Shown piece after piece: positions 51,279 to 61,339 of a stretch of DNA of 64,000 bases. Every line of letters begins with the position of its first letter. Positions within the stretch are counted from its first letter, which is position 1. Made by a program: the position numbers and the translations under genes. The DNA comes from Glycomyces harbinensis (GTDB taxonomy: Bacteria; Actinomycetota; Actinomycetes; Mycobacteriales; Micromonosporaceae), in contig NZ_FNAD01000010.1 in the NCBI RefSeq assembly GCF_900101745.1, positions 124,001-188,000 of the forward strand, in the 5' to 3' direction. Under the pieces are notes generated by a model. That model saw only the letters and a list, made by a program, of their open reading frames with translations, was not told the DNA's origin and ran no database searches.

Positions 51279-52359
51279 CGCGTCCACGCCGGCCAAGGCG
51301 CGCGGCGGGGCCAACCCGTACCTCAAGCGCCTGATGTGGCCGCTCGCGGTCCTGGTGGCCCTCATCGTCGTCAACATCGCCGTCACCGGCTTCGACTTCA
51401 TCGTCCCCAGCGTCAACGACGACCGCCTCGGCGGCGCGTTCGTCAACATCCTGCGCCGCTCGGCGCCGCTGCTGCTCGTCAGCCTCGGCATGACGCTCGT
51501 CATCGCCACCAAGGGCATCGACCTGTCCGTCGGCGCCGTCTACGCCATCGGCGCGGCCATCGCCTGCCAGATGATCATCGACGCCGAGAACCAGTCCGCC
51601 CCCGGCCTCATCTTCGCGGCCGTGGCCCTCGCCCTGGTCGTCACCGGCGTCATCGGCGCCTGGAACGGGACCATGGTGGCCTACTTCGGCATCCAGCCGA
51701 TCGTGGCCACGCTCATCCTCATGATCGCCGGCCGCGGCATCGCCCAGCTCGTCACCGGCGGCCAGATCCCCAAGGTCCAGGACTCCAGCCCCTTCACCGA
51801 ACTCGGCCGCGGCGCGATCCTCACCGTCCCGGTGCCGATCGTCATCGCCGCGCTCGTGCTCCTCCTGCTCGCCCTGCTCACCCGGAGGACCGCCCTGGGG
51901 ATGCTGCTCGAATCCGTCGGCGGCAACCCCGAGGCCAGCCGCCTCGCGGGCATCCGCTCCAAGGGCATCACCGTCCTGGTGTACCTGGTGTGCGGGCTGT
52001 GCGCGGGCCTGGCCGGGCTCATCGGCGCCGCCAACCTCGGCAGCGCCGACGCCAACAACGGCGGCCTGTGGATCGAACTCGACGCCATCCTCGCCGTCGT
52101 CATCGGCGGCACCGCCCTGCTCGGCGGCCGGTTCTTCCTGCTGGGCACCACGATCGGCGTGGTCATCATCGGGACGCTGGAGGACACCATCATCAACGTC
52201 GGCCTCTCCAGCCAGTGGCAGTTCACCGCCAAGGCCATCGTGGTCTTCGTCGTCGCACTGCTCCAGAGCCCCGAGTTCCGCGCCTGGATCCTGAAGCCGT
52301 TCAAGCGGAAGCCGGAAACCCCGGCGCCCGCGCCCGCCGAGGAGGTCCTGGCCAAATGA
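51271..52359 (+). CDS. ytfT: Sugar ABC transporter permease (YtfT family)
   Basis: 362 aa, RbsC-like permease with about ten membrane segments. Family blocks: LGMTLVIATKGIDLSVGAVYAI, GTAWNG-like GAWNGTMVAYFGIQPIVATL and AILAVVIGGTALLGGRF. Starts in the last 8 nt of ytfR and overlaps yjfF by 4 nt. One half of the YtfT/YjfF heterodimer. A charged 20-residue C-terminal tail (KPFKRKPETPAPAPAEE) follows the last helix. Confidence 0.92.
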   Translation: MTSASTPAKARGGANPYLKRLMWPLAVLVALIVVNIAVTGFDFIVPSVNDDRLGGAFVNILRRSAPLLLVSLGMTLVIATKGIDLSVGAVYAIGAAIACQMIIDAENQSAPGLIFAAVALALVVTGVIGAWNGTMVAYFGIQPIVATLILMIAGRGIAQLVTGGQIPKVQDSSPFTELGRGAILTVPVPIVIAALVLLLLALLTRRTALGMLLESVGGNPEASRLAGIRSKGITVLVYLVCGLCAGLAGLIGAANLGSADANNGGLWIELDAILAVVIGGTALLGGRFFLLGTTIGVVIIGTLEDTIINVGLSSQWQFTAKAIVVFVVALLQSPEFRAWILKPFKRKPETPAPAPAEEVLAK

Positions 52360-53381
52360 GCACGCAGACACTGACCGAGCGCCCGTCGCGCTCGACGCTG
52401 TTCGACGGCCTCACCCGCTACGTGCCCATCGGCGCCACCGTGGCGCTGCTGGTCGCGCTGTACCTCGGCGGGGTCGCCAACTACCGGAACTTCGACAACC
52501 CGCAGGTCATCGCGAAGCTGTTCATCGACAACGCCTCGCTGCTGGTCATCGCCGTCGGCATGACCTTCGTGATCCTCTCCGGCGGCATCGACCTGTCGGT
52601 CGGCTCGGTGATGGCGTTCGCGACCATGGCCTGCGCCTGGCTCACCGTCGAGGCCGGCATCTCCGCGCCGCTCGCGGTCGCGCTGGTGCTGGCGTTCGGG
52701 ACGGCCTGGGGCCTGCTCATCGGCTCGGTGATCCACTACTTCCACGTGCAGCCGTTCATCGCGACCCTGGTGGGCCTGTTCCTCTTCCGGGGCCTGACCC
52801 TCCAGATCTCCGACACCGACGTCTCCATGCGGGACGTCGAGTTCTTCCACTGGGGCATGACCCACGTCGACTTCGGCGAGGTCCGCGACGGCGGCTTCTG
52901 GCTGCCGTACCTGTCGTTCCTGGCCTTCGCGGTCGTCATCATCTCGTTCGTCGTCTTGCACTACACGCGGTTCGGACGCGGCGTCTACGCCGTCGGCGGC
53001 TCGGAGTCCTCCGCGCTGCTCATGGGACTCCCGGTGGCGCGCACCAAGATCGGCGTCTACGCCATCAGCGGGTTCTGCGCGGCCCTCGCCGGGGTCCTCG
53101 CGGCGTTCGCGACCAAGAGCGCCAACCCGCTCGCCAACGTCGGCGCCGAACTCGACGCGATCGCCGCGGTCGTCATCGGCGGGACGCTGCTGACCGGCGG
53201 GGCCGGATTCGTCCTCGGCACCGTCGCGGGCGTCATGGTCTGGGGGATGCTCAACACCCTGATCGCCTTCCAGGGGAACCTCTCCTCGTGGTGGGCGCGC
53301 ATCGTCATGGGCGTGCTCCTGCTCGCGTTCATCCTGCTCCAGCGGGTCCTCGCCCGCTCGGGGGAGAAGCGGCGCACCTAG
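52356..53381 (+). CDS. yjfF: Sugar ABC transporter permease (YjfF family)
   Basis: 341 aa, second permease of the galactofuranose-type importer. VGMTFVILSGGIDLSVGSVMAF is the conserved RbsC/YjfF block, followed by VIHYFHVQPFIATLVGLFLFRGL and AIAAVVIGGTLLTGGAGFVLGT. ATG 52356 overlaps the ytfT stop (ATGA). Having two unlike permeases, as here, is typical of YtfT/YjfF and unlike the ribose system. Last gene of the operon; a strong terminator follows. Confidence 0.92.
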   Translation: MSTQTLTERPSRSTLFDGLTRYVPIGATVALLVALYLGGVANYRNFDNPQVIAKLFIDNASLLVIAVGMTFVILSGGIDLSVGSVMAFATMACAWLTVEAGISAPLAVALVLAFGTAWGLLIGSVIHYFHVQPFIATLVGLFLFRGLTLQISDTDVSMRDVEFFHWGMTHVDFGEVRDGGFWLPYLSFLAFAVVIISFVVLHYTRFGRGVYAVGGSESSALLMGLPVARTKIGVYAISGFCAALAGVLAAFATKSANPLANVGAELDAIAAVVIGGTLLTGGAGFVLGTVAGVMVWGMLNTLIAFQGNLSSWWARIVMGVLLLAFILLQRVLARSGEKRRT

Positions 53382-53398
53382 ACCTTCCTCTTCGCACC

Positions 53399-53428
53399 AG
53401 GGCCGCCGACCGCATGGTCGGCGGCCCT
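53399..53428 (+). terminator. Terminator of the sugar ABC operon
   Basis: AGGGCCGCCGACC (53399-53411) and GGTCGGCGGCCCT (53416-53428), perfect 13-bp stem, GCAT loop. Confidence 0.85.
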
Positions 53429-53442
53429 ACTTCATATACGGG

Positions 53443-53480
53443 TTGGCAGAGTCGTCCGACAAGATGTAGCATGAGTGCTA
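53443..53480 (+). promoter_or_regulatory. Promoter with a TAGCA/TGCTA operator
   Basis: TTGGCA (53443-53448), 18-nt spacer, TAGCAT (53467-53472). The perfect palindrome TAGCA-tgag-TGCTA (53467-53480) sits over the -10, so a bound repressor would block the ABC-2 operon. Confidence 0.5.
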
Positions 53481-53512
53481 TCAACTAACGGATGATTGCA
53501 ACGGAGACTCAG

Positions 53513-54432
<920 letters not shown>

Positions 54433-54436
<4 letters not shown>

Positions 54437-55314
54437 GCACCGCGAACATGAACAGCACGATCGTGAACACCACCCTGCACGCCTACAAGACCGGCGTGAA
54501 GCGCGGCCTCATCGAGACCCGCATCACGCTGACGACCGTCAGCGACCTGCTGGGCTTCATCATGCCCACCGGCATCGCCATCGCCGTCCTCTTCTTCATG
54601 CGCGGCGCCCAGTTCGAAGGCTCCCCGGTGTCCCTGGGCTCGATGAACATGCCCAGCCTCATCGGCATGAACGTCGTCTTCGGCGGCGTCATGGGCATCG
54701 TGGGGACCCTGTCGATGGACCGCACCAACGGGACCCTGCTGCGCGCCAAGTCCATGCCCGGCGGCATGACCGGCTACCTCGTCGGACACATGGTCTCCAC
54801 CGCGCTGTTCGTCCTCGCCACCGTCGTGGTCATGCTCACCGCGGGCCTGGTCCTGTTCGAGGACCTCTCCTTCGGGACCCCCGACCGGTGGCTCATGTTC
54901 CTCGCGGTCGTCCTCATGGGCATCGTGACGACCCTCCCGATCGGAGCGGTCCTCGGCGCGCTCATCAACAACCCCAAGAACATGGCGCTCATCATGCTCC
55001 CGTTCATGGGCATGATCGCGATCTCGGGGATCTTCTACCCGATCACCGCGCTCCCGGGCTGGCTCCAGGGGATCGGGCAGGCCCTGCCGATGTACTGGAT
55101 GGGATTGGGAATGCGGCACGCGCTGCTGCCCGACGCGATGTCGGCCGTGGAGATCGGGGAGTCCTGGCGGACCCTCCTGATGTTCGGGGTCCTCGCCGCC
55201 TGGGCGATCCTGGCGCTGGCCCTGGCGCCGCGCCTGCTGCGGCGCATGGCCAGCCGCGAGTCCGGTTCGGCGGTGGCCGCGCGCCGCGCCGAGATGCAGC
55301 AGCAGTGGGGTTAG
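54433..55314 (+). CDS. ABC-2 exporter permease
   Basis: 293 aa, six predicted membrane helices with the ABC-2 family end LPGWLQGIGQALPMYWMGLGMRHALLP between helices 5 and 6. Translationally coupled to the ATPase gene (ATGA). The N-terminal 30 residues are cytoplasmic and the C-terminus is Arg-rich. It forms the export channel together with the preceding ATPase; an Xre-type regulator gene starts 4 nt after its stop. Confidence 0.9.
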
Positions 55315-55318
55315 GGCC

Positions 55319-55546
55319 GTGGCCGGAGACGAGGTGTACAACCGCATCGCGATGCTGCGCGCCGAGCGGGGCGTCTCACGGCGGCAGCTGGCCGACGCCC
55401 TCGGCGTCCACTACCAGACCGTCGGCTACCTCGAACGCGGCGAGTACTCGCCGAGCCTGTACCTGGCGCTGAAACTCGCCGAGTACTTCGAGGTGTCCGT
55501 GGAAGTCGTGTTCTCCACCAAGCCCTTCCCGCGCATCGGCGCCTGA
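55319..55546 (+). CDS. Small Xre-family transcriptional regulator
   Basis: 75 aa, essentially one helix-turn-helix: MLRAERGVSRRQLADALGVHYQTVGYLERGEYSPSLYLALKLAEYFEVSVEVVF, a standard Xre/Cro fold with no sensor domain. Start GTG 55319, 4 nt after the exporter permease, so it is part of that operon and may regulate it, perhaps through the palindrome at 53467-53480. The role is inferred from position only. Confidence 0.85.
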   Translation: MAGDEVYNRIAMLRAERGVSRRQLADALGVHYQTVGYLERGEYSPSLYLALKLAEYFEVSVEVVFSTKPFPRIGA

Positions 55547-55572
55547 GGGAGGGCCGGGGGTGAACCCCCTCG

Positions 55573-55626
55573 CCCCGCGTTCCGGCAACACCACGGCTCC
55601 GGCCGGCCGGAGCGCGGGGCCCTTTT
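55573..55626 (+). terminator. Terminator of the exporter operon
   Basis: CCCCGCGTTCCGG (55573-55585) pairs with CCGGAGCGCGGGG (55607-55619), one wobble, followed by CCC and TTTT. Confidence 0.75.
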
Positions 55627-55679
55627 GTTCACTTCTGCGCCATCCCCGTGTCGACCGCGCCTGGGACCGTTTGGTCAGT

Positions 55680-55695
55680 CAGTGGAACACCACTG
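55680..55695. promoter_or_regulatory. CAGTGG/CCACTG palindrome upstream of phoD
   Basis: Perfect 6-bp inverted repeat with an AACA centre (55680-55685, 55690-55695), 59 nt before the phoD start. Operator-like. It does not resemble the 11-bp repeats of a PhoP box. Confidence 0.35.
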
Positions 55696-55753
55696 TTCGG
55701 GAGACACTGACGGTTCGGCCAGTCCATCGACCCCACGGTTTTGGAGACACAGA

Positions 55754-57259
55754 GTGCACATCGACCGACGGCGGCTGCTGGCCGCCGGGGCCGGCGGCGC
55801 GATCCTGCTCGGCACCCCCGGGATCTCGTACGCGGCCTCACGCCCGCAGCTCACCCACGGCGTCCAGTCCGGTGACGTCACCGAACGCGGCGCGATCCTG
55901 TGGACCCGCGCCGACCGCGGCTCCGACATGGTCGTCGAACTCGCGACCCGGCCGGACTTCAAGCACGCCAGGACGATCGAGGGCCCGGCGCTGACCGCGA
56001 GGACCGACTACACCGGCAAGCTCCGGCTCAAGGGGCTCACCCCCGGCAAGACCTACCACTACCGGGTCCGGGCCGAGGGCGAGCGCCGCTCCGAGGCGCT
56101 CGAGGGATCGTTCACGACCGCCGCGCGCGACCCGCAGGACATCAGGTTCCAGTGGTCGGGTGACCTCGCCGGGCAGGGCTGGGGCATCAACCCCGAGTTC
56201 GGCGGCTACCGCATCTTCGAGGCCATGGCCGAGTCGGAACCGGACTTCTTCCTGTGCTCGGGCGACTTCGTGTACGCCGACGGGCCGATCGTGGAGACCG
56301 TCGCGCTGCCGGACGGCACCACGTGGCGCAACACCGTGACCGAGGAGAAGTCGAAGGTCGCCGAGACCCTCGACGAGTACCGGGGCCAGTTCAAGTACAA
56401 CCTGCTCGACGACAACCTGCGGGCGTACCTCGCGCGGGTGCCGATGGTGAACCAGTGGGACGACCACGAGGTCACCAACAACTGGTACCCCGGGGAGATC
56501 CTGGACCTGCCGCAGTACACCGAGAAGAACGTGGACGTCCTCGCCGGGCGGGCCCGGCAGGCCTTCGCCGAGTACACGCCGGGCGGCTTCGGGCCCGAGC
56601 CCGACGGGCGGATCTACCGCAAGATCGAGTACGGGCCGCTGCTGGACCTGTTCGTGCTCGACATGCGGACCTTCAAGAGCCCCAACCCGGACGCCGACGG
56701 CGCGACGGGCCAGATCCTCGGCGAGCGGCAGCTGTCGTGGCTCAAGTGGGAGCTGCGCCGGTCCAAGGCCACGTGGAAGGCCATCGCCGCGGACCTGCCG
56801 ATCGGGCTCATCGTGGGCGACGGCGCCGGTGCGCAGGAAGGCGTCTCGAACGGCGCGGGCGGCGCGCCGGGCGGCCGCGAGACCGAGATCGCCGGGCTCC
56901 TGTCGTACCTCAAGCGCGAGGAGGTGCGGAACACGGTGTGGCTGACGGCCGACGTCCACTACACCGCGGCGCACCACTACAGCCCGGACCGGGCGGCCTT
57001 CCAGGACTTCGACCCGTTCTGGGAGTTCGTCTCCGGCCCGCTCAACGCGGGGGCGTTCGGGCCGAACCAGCTGGACGCGACCTTCGGTCCCGAGGCGGTG
57101 TTCGTGCAGGCGCCTCCGGCGGCGAACACGTCGCCGGCGATGGGCTACCAGTTCTTCGGCGAGGTGTCGATCGACGCCGAGACCGAGGTGCTGACGGTGC
57201 AGCTCAAGGACATCGACGGGACGGCGCTGTTCACGCAGGCCGTCGAGCCGGTCGCCTGA
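55754..57259 (+). CDS. phoD: Alkaline phosphatase/phosphodiesterase PhoD, Tat-exported
   Basis: 501 aa. Tat signal HIDRRRLLAAGAGGAILL. Metal/phosphate site residues: SGDFVYADGP, NQWDDHEVTNNW and WLTADVHYTAAHHY, in the order found in PhoD enzymes, which use Fe3+ and Ca2+ to hydrolyse phosphate mono- and diesters such as teichoic acid. An N-terminal Fn3-like domain (about residues 35-125) is present. Start GTG 55754 has GGAG 7 nt upstream. Single-gene unit. It and the secreted 5'-nucleotidase may be two arms of extracellular phosphate recovery. Confidence 0.92.
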   Translation: MHIDRRRLLAAGAGGAILLGTPGISYAASRPQLTHGVQSGDVTERGAILWTRADRGSDMVVELATRPDFKHARTIEGPALTARTDYTGKLRLKGLTPGKTYHYRVRAEGERRSEALEGSFTTAARDPQDIRFQWSGDLAGQGWGINPEFGGYRIFEAMAESEPDFFLCSGDFVYADGPIVETVALPDGTTWRNTVTEEKSKVAETLDEYRGQFKYNLLDDNLRAYLARVPMVNQWDDHEVTNNWYPGEILDLPQYTEKNVDVLAGRARQAFAEYTPGGFGPEPDGRIYRKIEYGPLLDLFVLDMRTFKSPNPDADGATGQILGERQLSWLKWELRRSKATWKAIAADLPIGLIVGDGAGAQEGVSNGAGGAPGGRETEIAGLLSYLKREEVRNTVWLTADVHYTAAHHYSPDRAAFQDFDPFWEFVSGPLNAGAFGPNQLDATFGPEAVFVQAPPAANTSPAMGYQFFGEVSIDAETEVLTVQLKDIDGTALFTQAVEPVA

Positions 57260-57262
57260 GTC

Positions 57263-57302
57263 GCCGAGGGCCCGCGGGAGCATCCTCCCGCGGGCCTTCG
57301 GC
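57263..57302. terminator. Bidirectional hairpin after phoD
   Basis: GCCGAGGGCCCGCGGGAG (57263-57280) pairs with CTCCCGCGGGCC plus TTCGGC (57285-57302), CATC loop, near perfect. It lies between phoD and the convergent broken gene. Confidence 0.75.
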
Positions 57303-57305
57303 GCG

Positions 57306-57979
57306 TCAGCCGATGAGCGACAGTTCCCGCAGCGCCTCGACGGACGGGACGCCCCGGGTCCGCGGGTCCGCGTCCTCGGGCCGGTCGCCGAGGTCGGCGC
57401 CGCAGAGCCCCGCGAACAGGAGGCCGCTGACGGCCCAGCTCAGCGCTTGGGGGTCGGCCGCGCCGTGCCGGTCGTCGATGTTCCAGGTGACCGTGACCTG
57501 CCGCTCCCCGTCGAGCGAGTGGAACGAGTAGGTCTGGTGGCCGAGGCCGCCGCCGGTGTGGCCCCAGAAGATCTCGTCCGGGTCGTCGGGGCAGCCCATG
57601 GTCAGCCCGGCGAGTCCGAGCCCGTACAGCAGGCCGGCGCCGGTGTCGACGTGGTCGCTCATCTCGGCCAGCTGCGCCGCGTCGAGGAGCGTGCCGTCGG
57701 TCAGCGCCCGGTAGAAGTCGTTGGCGTCGCCCGTGGTGGCGACGACGCCGCCCGCCGCCCAGAGCTGGTCGTTCGAGAGCGCCGTGGTGTCGAAGTACGG
57801 TTCGGCCGCGTCGCCGGTGGTGATGTACGGCACCGCGTTCGGGCCGCGGATGCCCGAGGTGCGGTCGCGCGGTCGAGCAGTCGCTCGTCGGGTTCGGCGG
57901 CGTATCGCGCGTGTGCCGTGGAGGGGATCGCGATGAGCGCGAGCGCCACTGCTCCTACGGCGGGTAGGTGTTTGCCCAT
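57306..57979 (-). pseudogene. Remnant of a secreted serine hydrolase (beta-lactamase/DD-peptidase family)
   Basis: Two fragments in different frames. The first (from ATG 57979) gives a signal peptide, MGKHLPAVGAVALALIAIPS cut near AHA, then about 20 residues. The second, in the frame ending at 57306, gives about 180 residues of the C-terminal half of the class C/serine hydrolase family, including the KTG-box equivalent GHTGGGLGHQTYSF. The middle, with the SxxK nucleophile and YxN motifs (roughly 150 residues), is missing. The join lies near 57850-57890. The gene can make no active enzyme: an internal deletion with a frameshift. Confidence 0.75.
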
Positions 57980-58098
57980 GCCGCAACGTTATGGGTCGAA
58001 GCGGGACGAGACCACCGCAATGAGACTGAACTTCACTTGCGGCGCAAGGAGGAACCGGACGCGACGACGCCTCCTCCGAACGGAGGAGGCGTGGGACG

Positions 58099-58542
58099 TC
58101 AGTCGCTCGCGCGGTCGGAGTAGAACGCGGCCCCCGGCGGGGCCGCCTCCATCCACGACAGGAATCCGGTGACGGCCGAGGTGGTCATCGCCAGTTCGAC
58201 TTCGCCGCCGGCGTTCTTGCACCGCAGGATCGCCACTTCGGGGGGGAAGATCTGGGCTTCGGGGCCGACCGGCGTGCGCCGCTCGGAGATCTGGAGGTCG
58301 TCGCGCGAGAGCAGGTAGCGCGGGCCGAACGCCAGGGAGAACATGCGGAACCAGCGGAGCGTGCCGCTCTCGTAGACCGCGAAGCCGGGGGCCCAGCCGC
58401 GCCCTTCCATGTGCCGGGAGAGCCTGGCGGCCATGGCCACCGAGCCCGAGCGGGACAGGATCGAGCGCCGGACGTAGGTCAGCACCAGGAACACCGCGAC
58501 GGCCGCCGCCAGTGCGGCGACGACGAGCAGTGCCTTCAGCAT
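58099..58542 (-). CDS. DUF2550 membrane protein
   Basis: 147 aa: one N-terminal membrane segment (MLKALLVVAALAAAVAVFLVL) and a cytoplasmic domain with AMAARLSRHMEGRGWAPGFAVYE and GPRYLLSRDDLQISERRTP. This family usually follows atpC in actinobacteria, which supports the assignment; its function is not known. ATG 58542 begins 3 nt after the atpC stop. Confidence 0.85.
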   Translation of the reverse strand: MLKALLVVAALAAAVAVFLVLTYVRRSILSRSGSVAMAARLSRHMEGRGWAPGFAVYESGTLRWFRMFSLAFGPRYLLSRDDLQISERRTPVGPEAQIFPPEVAILRCKNAGGEVELAMTTSAVTGFLSWMEAAPPGAAFYSDRASD

Positions 58543-58545
58543 GGC

Positions 58546-58827
58546 CTACGCCGAAGCGGGGGCGACCGCCTCGGCGGTCTCTGCGAGGATGGTGACGCCG
58601 TCGGTCGTGACCGACAGGAATCCGCCTTCGATCTGCCAGGCCAGTTCGCCGCCGTCGACCGGCTGCACGCGTACGGTGCTGTCGACGCGCAGCTCGCCGA
58701 GGAGCGGCTGGTGGCCGGGCAGCACGCCCAGTTCGCCTTCGGTGGTGCGGGCGTAGACGGCCTTGGCCTCGCCGGACCACACCTTCGAGTCGACTGCCAC
58801 TACTTCGACGTTCAGTTGCCCTGCCAC
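58546..58827 (-). CDS. atpC: ATP synthase F1 subunit epsilon
   Basis: 93-aa beta-sandwich part of epsilon, MAGQLNVEVVAVDSKVWSGEAKAVYARTTEGELGVLPGHQPLLGEL, the family's N-terminal signature. The C-terminal helical hairpin found in many bacteria is absent, as in mycobacteria and related actinobacteria. Start GTG 58827 with GAAGGAGC upstream. The rest of the atp operon is not here: the next gene upstream is crp, so atpC-DUF2550 is separated from atpD. A second copy elsewhere cannot be excluded. Confidence 0.93.
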   Translation of the reverse strand: MAGQLNVEVVAVDSKVWSGEAKAVYARTTEGELGVLPGHQPLLGELRVDSTVRVQPVDGGELAWQIEGGFLSVTTDGVTILAETAEAVAPASA

Positions 58828-58863
58828 GACGCTCCTTCACCAGACTGCGGGATGGTTACCGGA

Positions 58864-58869
58864 AGTCTA
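58864..58869 (-). promoter_or_regulatory. -10 candidate for atpC-DUF2550
   Basis: TAGACT (TANNNT) on the minus strand, 36 nt before GTG 58827; weak -35. Confidence 0.35.
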
Positions 58870-59005
58870 GACGGCGACGGGCGCGAACGTCGAATCGCCC
58901 AAGGCGGGGGACTCGAAGATCACCCGAGCCCCCAGGGGGTATGGCGCCCGGGCCTCGAACGATGATCGCCCGTGCCGGGGTCCGCACCCGGAAGGGGGAC
59001 GACGA

Positions 59006-59030
59006 AGGCCCCCGGCGACGCCGGGGGCCT
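59006..59030 (-). terminator. Terminator after crp
   Basis: AGGCCCCCGGC (59006-59016) and GCCGGGGGCCT (59020-59030), perfect 11-bp stem, 3-nt loop, 14 nt after the crp stop. Confidence 0.8.
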
Positions 59031-59044
59031 CGAAGTCCGATGCG

Positions 59045-59722
59045 TTACACGCGGGCGCGGCGCGCGAGGCGCTCCGGGTCCATGATGATGACGCTCTTGC
59101 CGTCCAGGCGCAGCCAACCGCGCCCGGCGAAGTCGGCCAGGGCCTTGTTCACGGTCTCGCGGGAGGCGCCGACCAGCTGGGCGAGCTCCTCCTGCGTGAG
59201 GTCGTGGGTCACGCGCAGGACGCCGCCGTCACGGGTGCCGAAACGGCTCGCCATGTGCAGCAGCGCCTTCGCGACGCGGCCGGGCACGTCCGTGAAGATG
59301 AGGTCCGCCATCGAGTCATTGGTGCGACGGAGCCGTCGCGCTATCACTCGGAGGAGCTGCTCGGCGATCTCGGGCCGGTTCGCCAGCCACGGCCGCAGAG
59401 CGGTCTTGGACAGGCGGGCCATGCGGGTGTCGGTGAGAGCGGTGGCGGTGGCGGTGCGCGGGCCGGGGTCGAACAGTGCGAGCTCGCCGACCATGTCGGA
59501 CGGGCCCATCACCGCGATGAGGTTCTGGCGCCCGTCGGCGGAACGGCGTCCGAGCTTCACCTTCCCGGACATGACGATGTAGAGACTGTCGCCCGGCTCG
59601 TTCTCGGTGAAGACGGTCTGGCCCTTGTTGACGTCGACGTACTCCATCTCTTTGATGAGCGATTCGACAGCTTCGGGATCGACACCCTTGAACAGGGCGG
59701 CCCTGGCCAATACATCTTCCAT
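59045..59722 (-). CDS. crp: cAMP receptor protein-type regulator (Crp/Glp)
   Basis: 225 aa. Cyclic-nucleotide-binding domain (residues 1-115) with [18 protein letters not shown], the phosphate-binding cassette, and a winged [27 protein letters not shown]. Very close to mycobacterial Rv3676 and Streptomyces Crp. ATG 59722 agrees with their N-terminus (M[ED]..LARA); GTG 59734 is also in frame. Global regulator of growth and secondary metabolism in those relatives. The marP gene is the next upstream; in mycobacteria the same neighbours occur in a different order. Confidence 0.93.
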   Translation of the reverse strand: MEDVLARAALFKGVDPEAVESLIKEMEYVDVNKGQTVFTENEPGDSLYIVMSGKVKLGRRSADGRQNLIAVMGPSDMVGELALFDPGPRTATATALTDTRMARLSKTALRPWLANRPEIAEQLLRVIARRLRRTNDSMADLIFTDVPGRVAKALLHMASRFGTRDGGVLRVTHDLTQEELAQLVGASRETVNKALADFAGRGWLRLDGKSVIIMDPERLARRARV

Positions 59723-60114
59723 GTCCGTTCGCACCTTTCTTCAACGCACCGCTAGTGCAAGTACTGAGTCTATGCCTCTTGTCCGCATTGCGGGAGCGAG
59801 ACCCCCGTAAATCCACATGCGCACCGTGTCCGTTTGAGCATTGCCTTATGAGCACCGCAGGGACCGGAATCGGCATTCGAGTCCGATTGGCATGCGTCGG
59901 TCGGTTCCGAGCGTCACCCCGAGAGGCTCACCACGCGGTCTCAGCAGGAGTTTCTTTCCGGTGAACGGAATGCGTCGACAGCGACCGGTACAGCCTACCC
60001 GCAATGTGACGCCACGCCCACCATCAGGCAACCGGCACTTCCCCCAAAACCGAACATCCACGAGAGCGGGCGCCGCGACCGGAGCGCGCACTCGCGCGAA
60101 GGGCGGCCTCCCAC
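59723..60114. other. 392-nt region between marP and crp
   Basis: Contains TAGACT on the minus strand near 59770 as a possible -10 of crp. The remainder (about 59800-60110) is moderately structured but matches no riboswitch or terminator that I can recognise. No gene is supported. Confidence 0.45.
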
Positions 60115-61311
60115 TCAGGTGCACGAACCGGTCGCGACCGAGCCGGAGGCGGTGCGGCCCGCCTCCAGCACCGGCGAGGACTCGTCCATCGTCAGCGCGT
60201 ATCCGGTCTCGGGATCGTCGACCGCGGCGGCGAAGATGACACCGATCACCTCGCCGGCGGGGTTGAGCAGCGGACCGCCCGAGTTGCCGCCGATGATGGT
60301 CGCGTAGAGCTGGTAGACCTCGCGGGTGACCGTGCCGTCGTCGTAGATGTCGGGGCCGGTGACGATCCGCGCCTCGCGGATGCGCGCGGCCGTCGCGGTG
60401 TACGGGCCGCCGCCGGGGTAGCCGAGCACGACCGCGTCCTCGCCGGACCCGGCGGTCTCCGGCTGGATCGGCAGCGCCGGGGCGTCCAGGCCCGGGACGT
60501 GGAGGATCGCGAGGTCCTTGTCGGGCTCGAAGACGATGACGTCGGCGTCGAAGAGCTCGCCGTCGGACTCGACCTGGACCGATTCGGTGCCGGCGACCAC
60601 GTGCGCGTTGGTGGCGACGAGCTCGTCGTCGTAGACGAAGCTGGAGCCCTCGATCTGCCGGTCGCAGGACGGGGCCGAGCCGTGGACCTTGAGGACGGAC
60701 TCCTCGCTGTTGACCACGAGGCCGGAGGCCGCGAGCTCGGGGTCGGGGGGCGCGACCGATCGGGCGTCGGTCGGGTCGAGCCCGAAGAACACGTTCGGCA
60801 TCCCCGAGGTGTTCAGCGACTCCTGCAGCGACTCGTAGACGCCCTTGACCGTGTCGGGCATGTACTCGTCGATCCCGGAGACCAGGCTCGAGTTGCGGAC
60901 CGCGCCCGCGACGGCGGGCATGGACGAGTTCGCGAGCGGCGCGGCGGCCACCCAGGTCACCAGGAGGACCGCGGCGACCGAGACGATCGGGCCCGCGAGG
61001 TGGTCGAGGCGCCGGGACCCGTTGGACTTCAGGCGCCGGCGCAGGCGGTAGCCGAGCGCGGTCATGAGGGCCATGCCGCCCACCGCGAGCGCGAAGACCA
61101 CGACGAGCGAGACGATGAGCTTGGCGAGCGCGTCCTGGTAGAAGTCGCCGGCGAAGGGCGCGATCTGGATGCCCAGGAGGGCGCCGCCGAGGAAGCCGAA
61201 GAAGGCGGTCGCCGAGGTGATGAAGCCCTCGCGGTAGCCGTTGACGGCGAACAGGAGCGCCAGGAGCACGATGACGACGTCGACCAGGATTCCGGAGCCG
61301 CCGGCGCTCAT
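60115..61311 (-). CDS. marP: Membrane-bound serine protease MarP
   Basis: 398 aa. Residues 1-130 form a CvpA-like four-helix membrane domain; the periplasmic part is a chymotrypsin-like protease with His236 (NAHVV), Asp266 (DKDLAIL) and Ser344 (GGNSGGPL). Cys216 and Cys397 fit the disulfide that activates the mycobacterial enzyme under acid or oxidative stress. AGGTGGG precedes ATG 61311. First gene of the marP-NUDIX-tlpA-nth block, all leftward, with 28 nt to the NUDIX stop. Confidence 0.93.
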   Translation of the reverse strand: MSAGGSGILVDVVIVLLALLFAVNGYREGFITSATAFFGFLGGALLGIQIAPFAGDFYQDALAKLIVSLVVVFALAVGGMALMTALGYRLRRRLKSNGSRRLDHLAGPIVSVAAVLLVTWVAAAPLANSSMPAVAGAVRNSSLVSGIDEYMPDTVKGVYESLQESLNTSGMPNVFFGLDPTDARSVAPPDPELAASGLVVNSEESVLKVHGSAPSCDRQIEGSSFVYDDELVATNAHVVAGTESVQVESDGELFDADVIVFEPDKDLAILHVPGLDAPALPIQPETAGSGEDAVVLGYPGGGPYTATAARIREARIVTGPDIYDDGTVTREVYQLYATIIGGNSGGPLLNPAGEVIGVIFAAAVDDPETGYALTMDESSPVLEAGRTASGSVATGSCT

Positions 61312-61339
61312 CGCCCACCTCGCCTTCGTCTCAGAGGGC

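Noticed and set aside
55680-55740. PhoP box upstream of phoD
   Set aside because: GTTCGG occurs twice but 18 nt apart, not at the 11-nt period of Pho-box repeats, and lacks the GTTCACC core.
59800-60110. Riboswitch (for example c-di-AMP) before crp
   Set aside because: I could not align conserved blocks of any known riboswitch on either strand; the region is left as empty.
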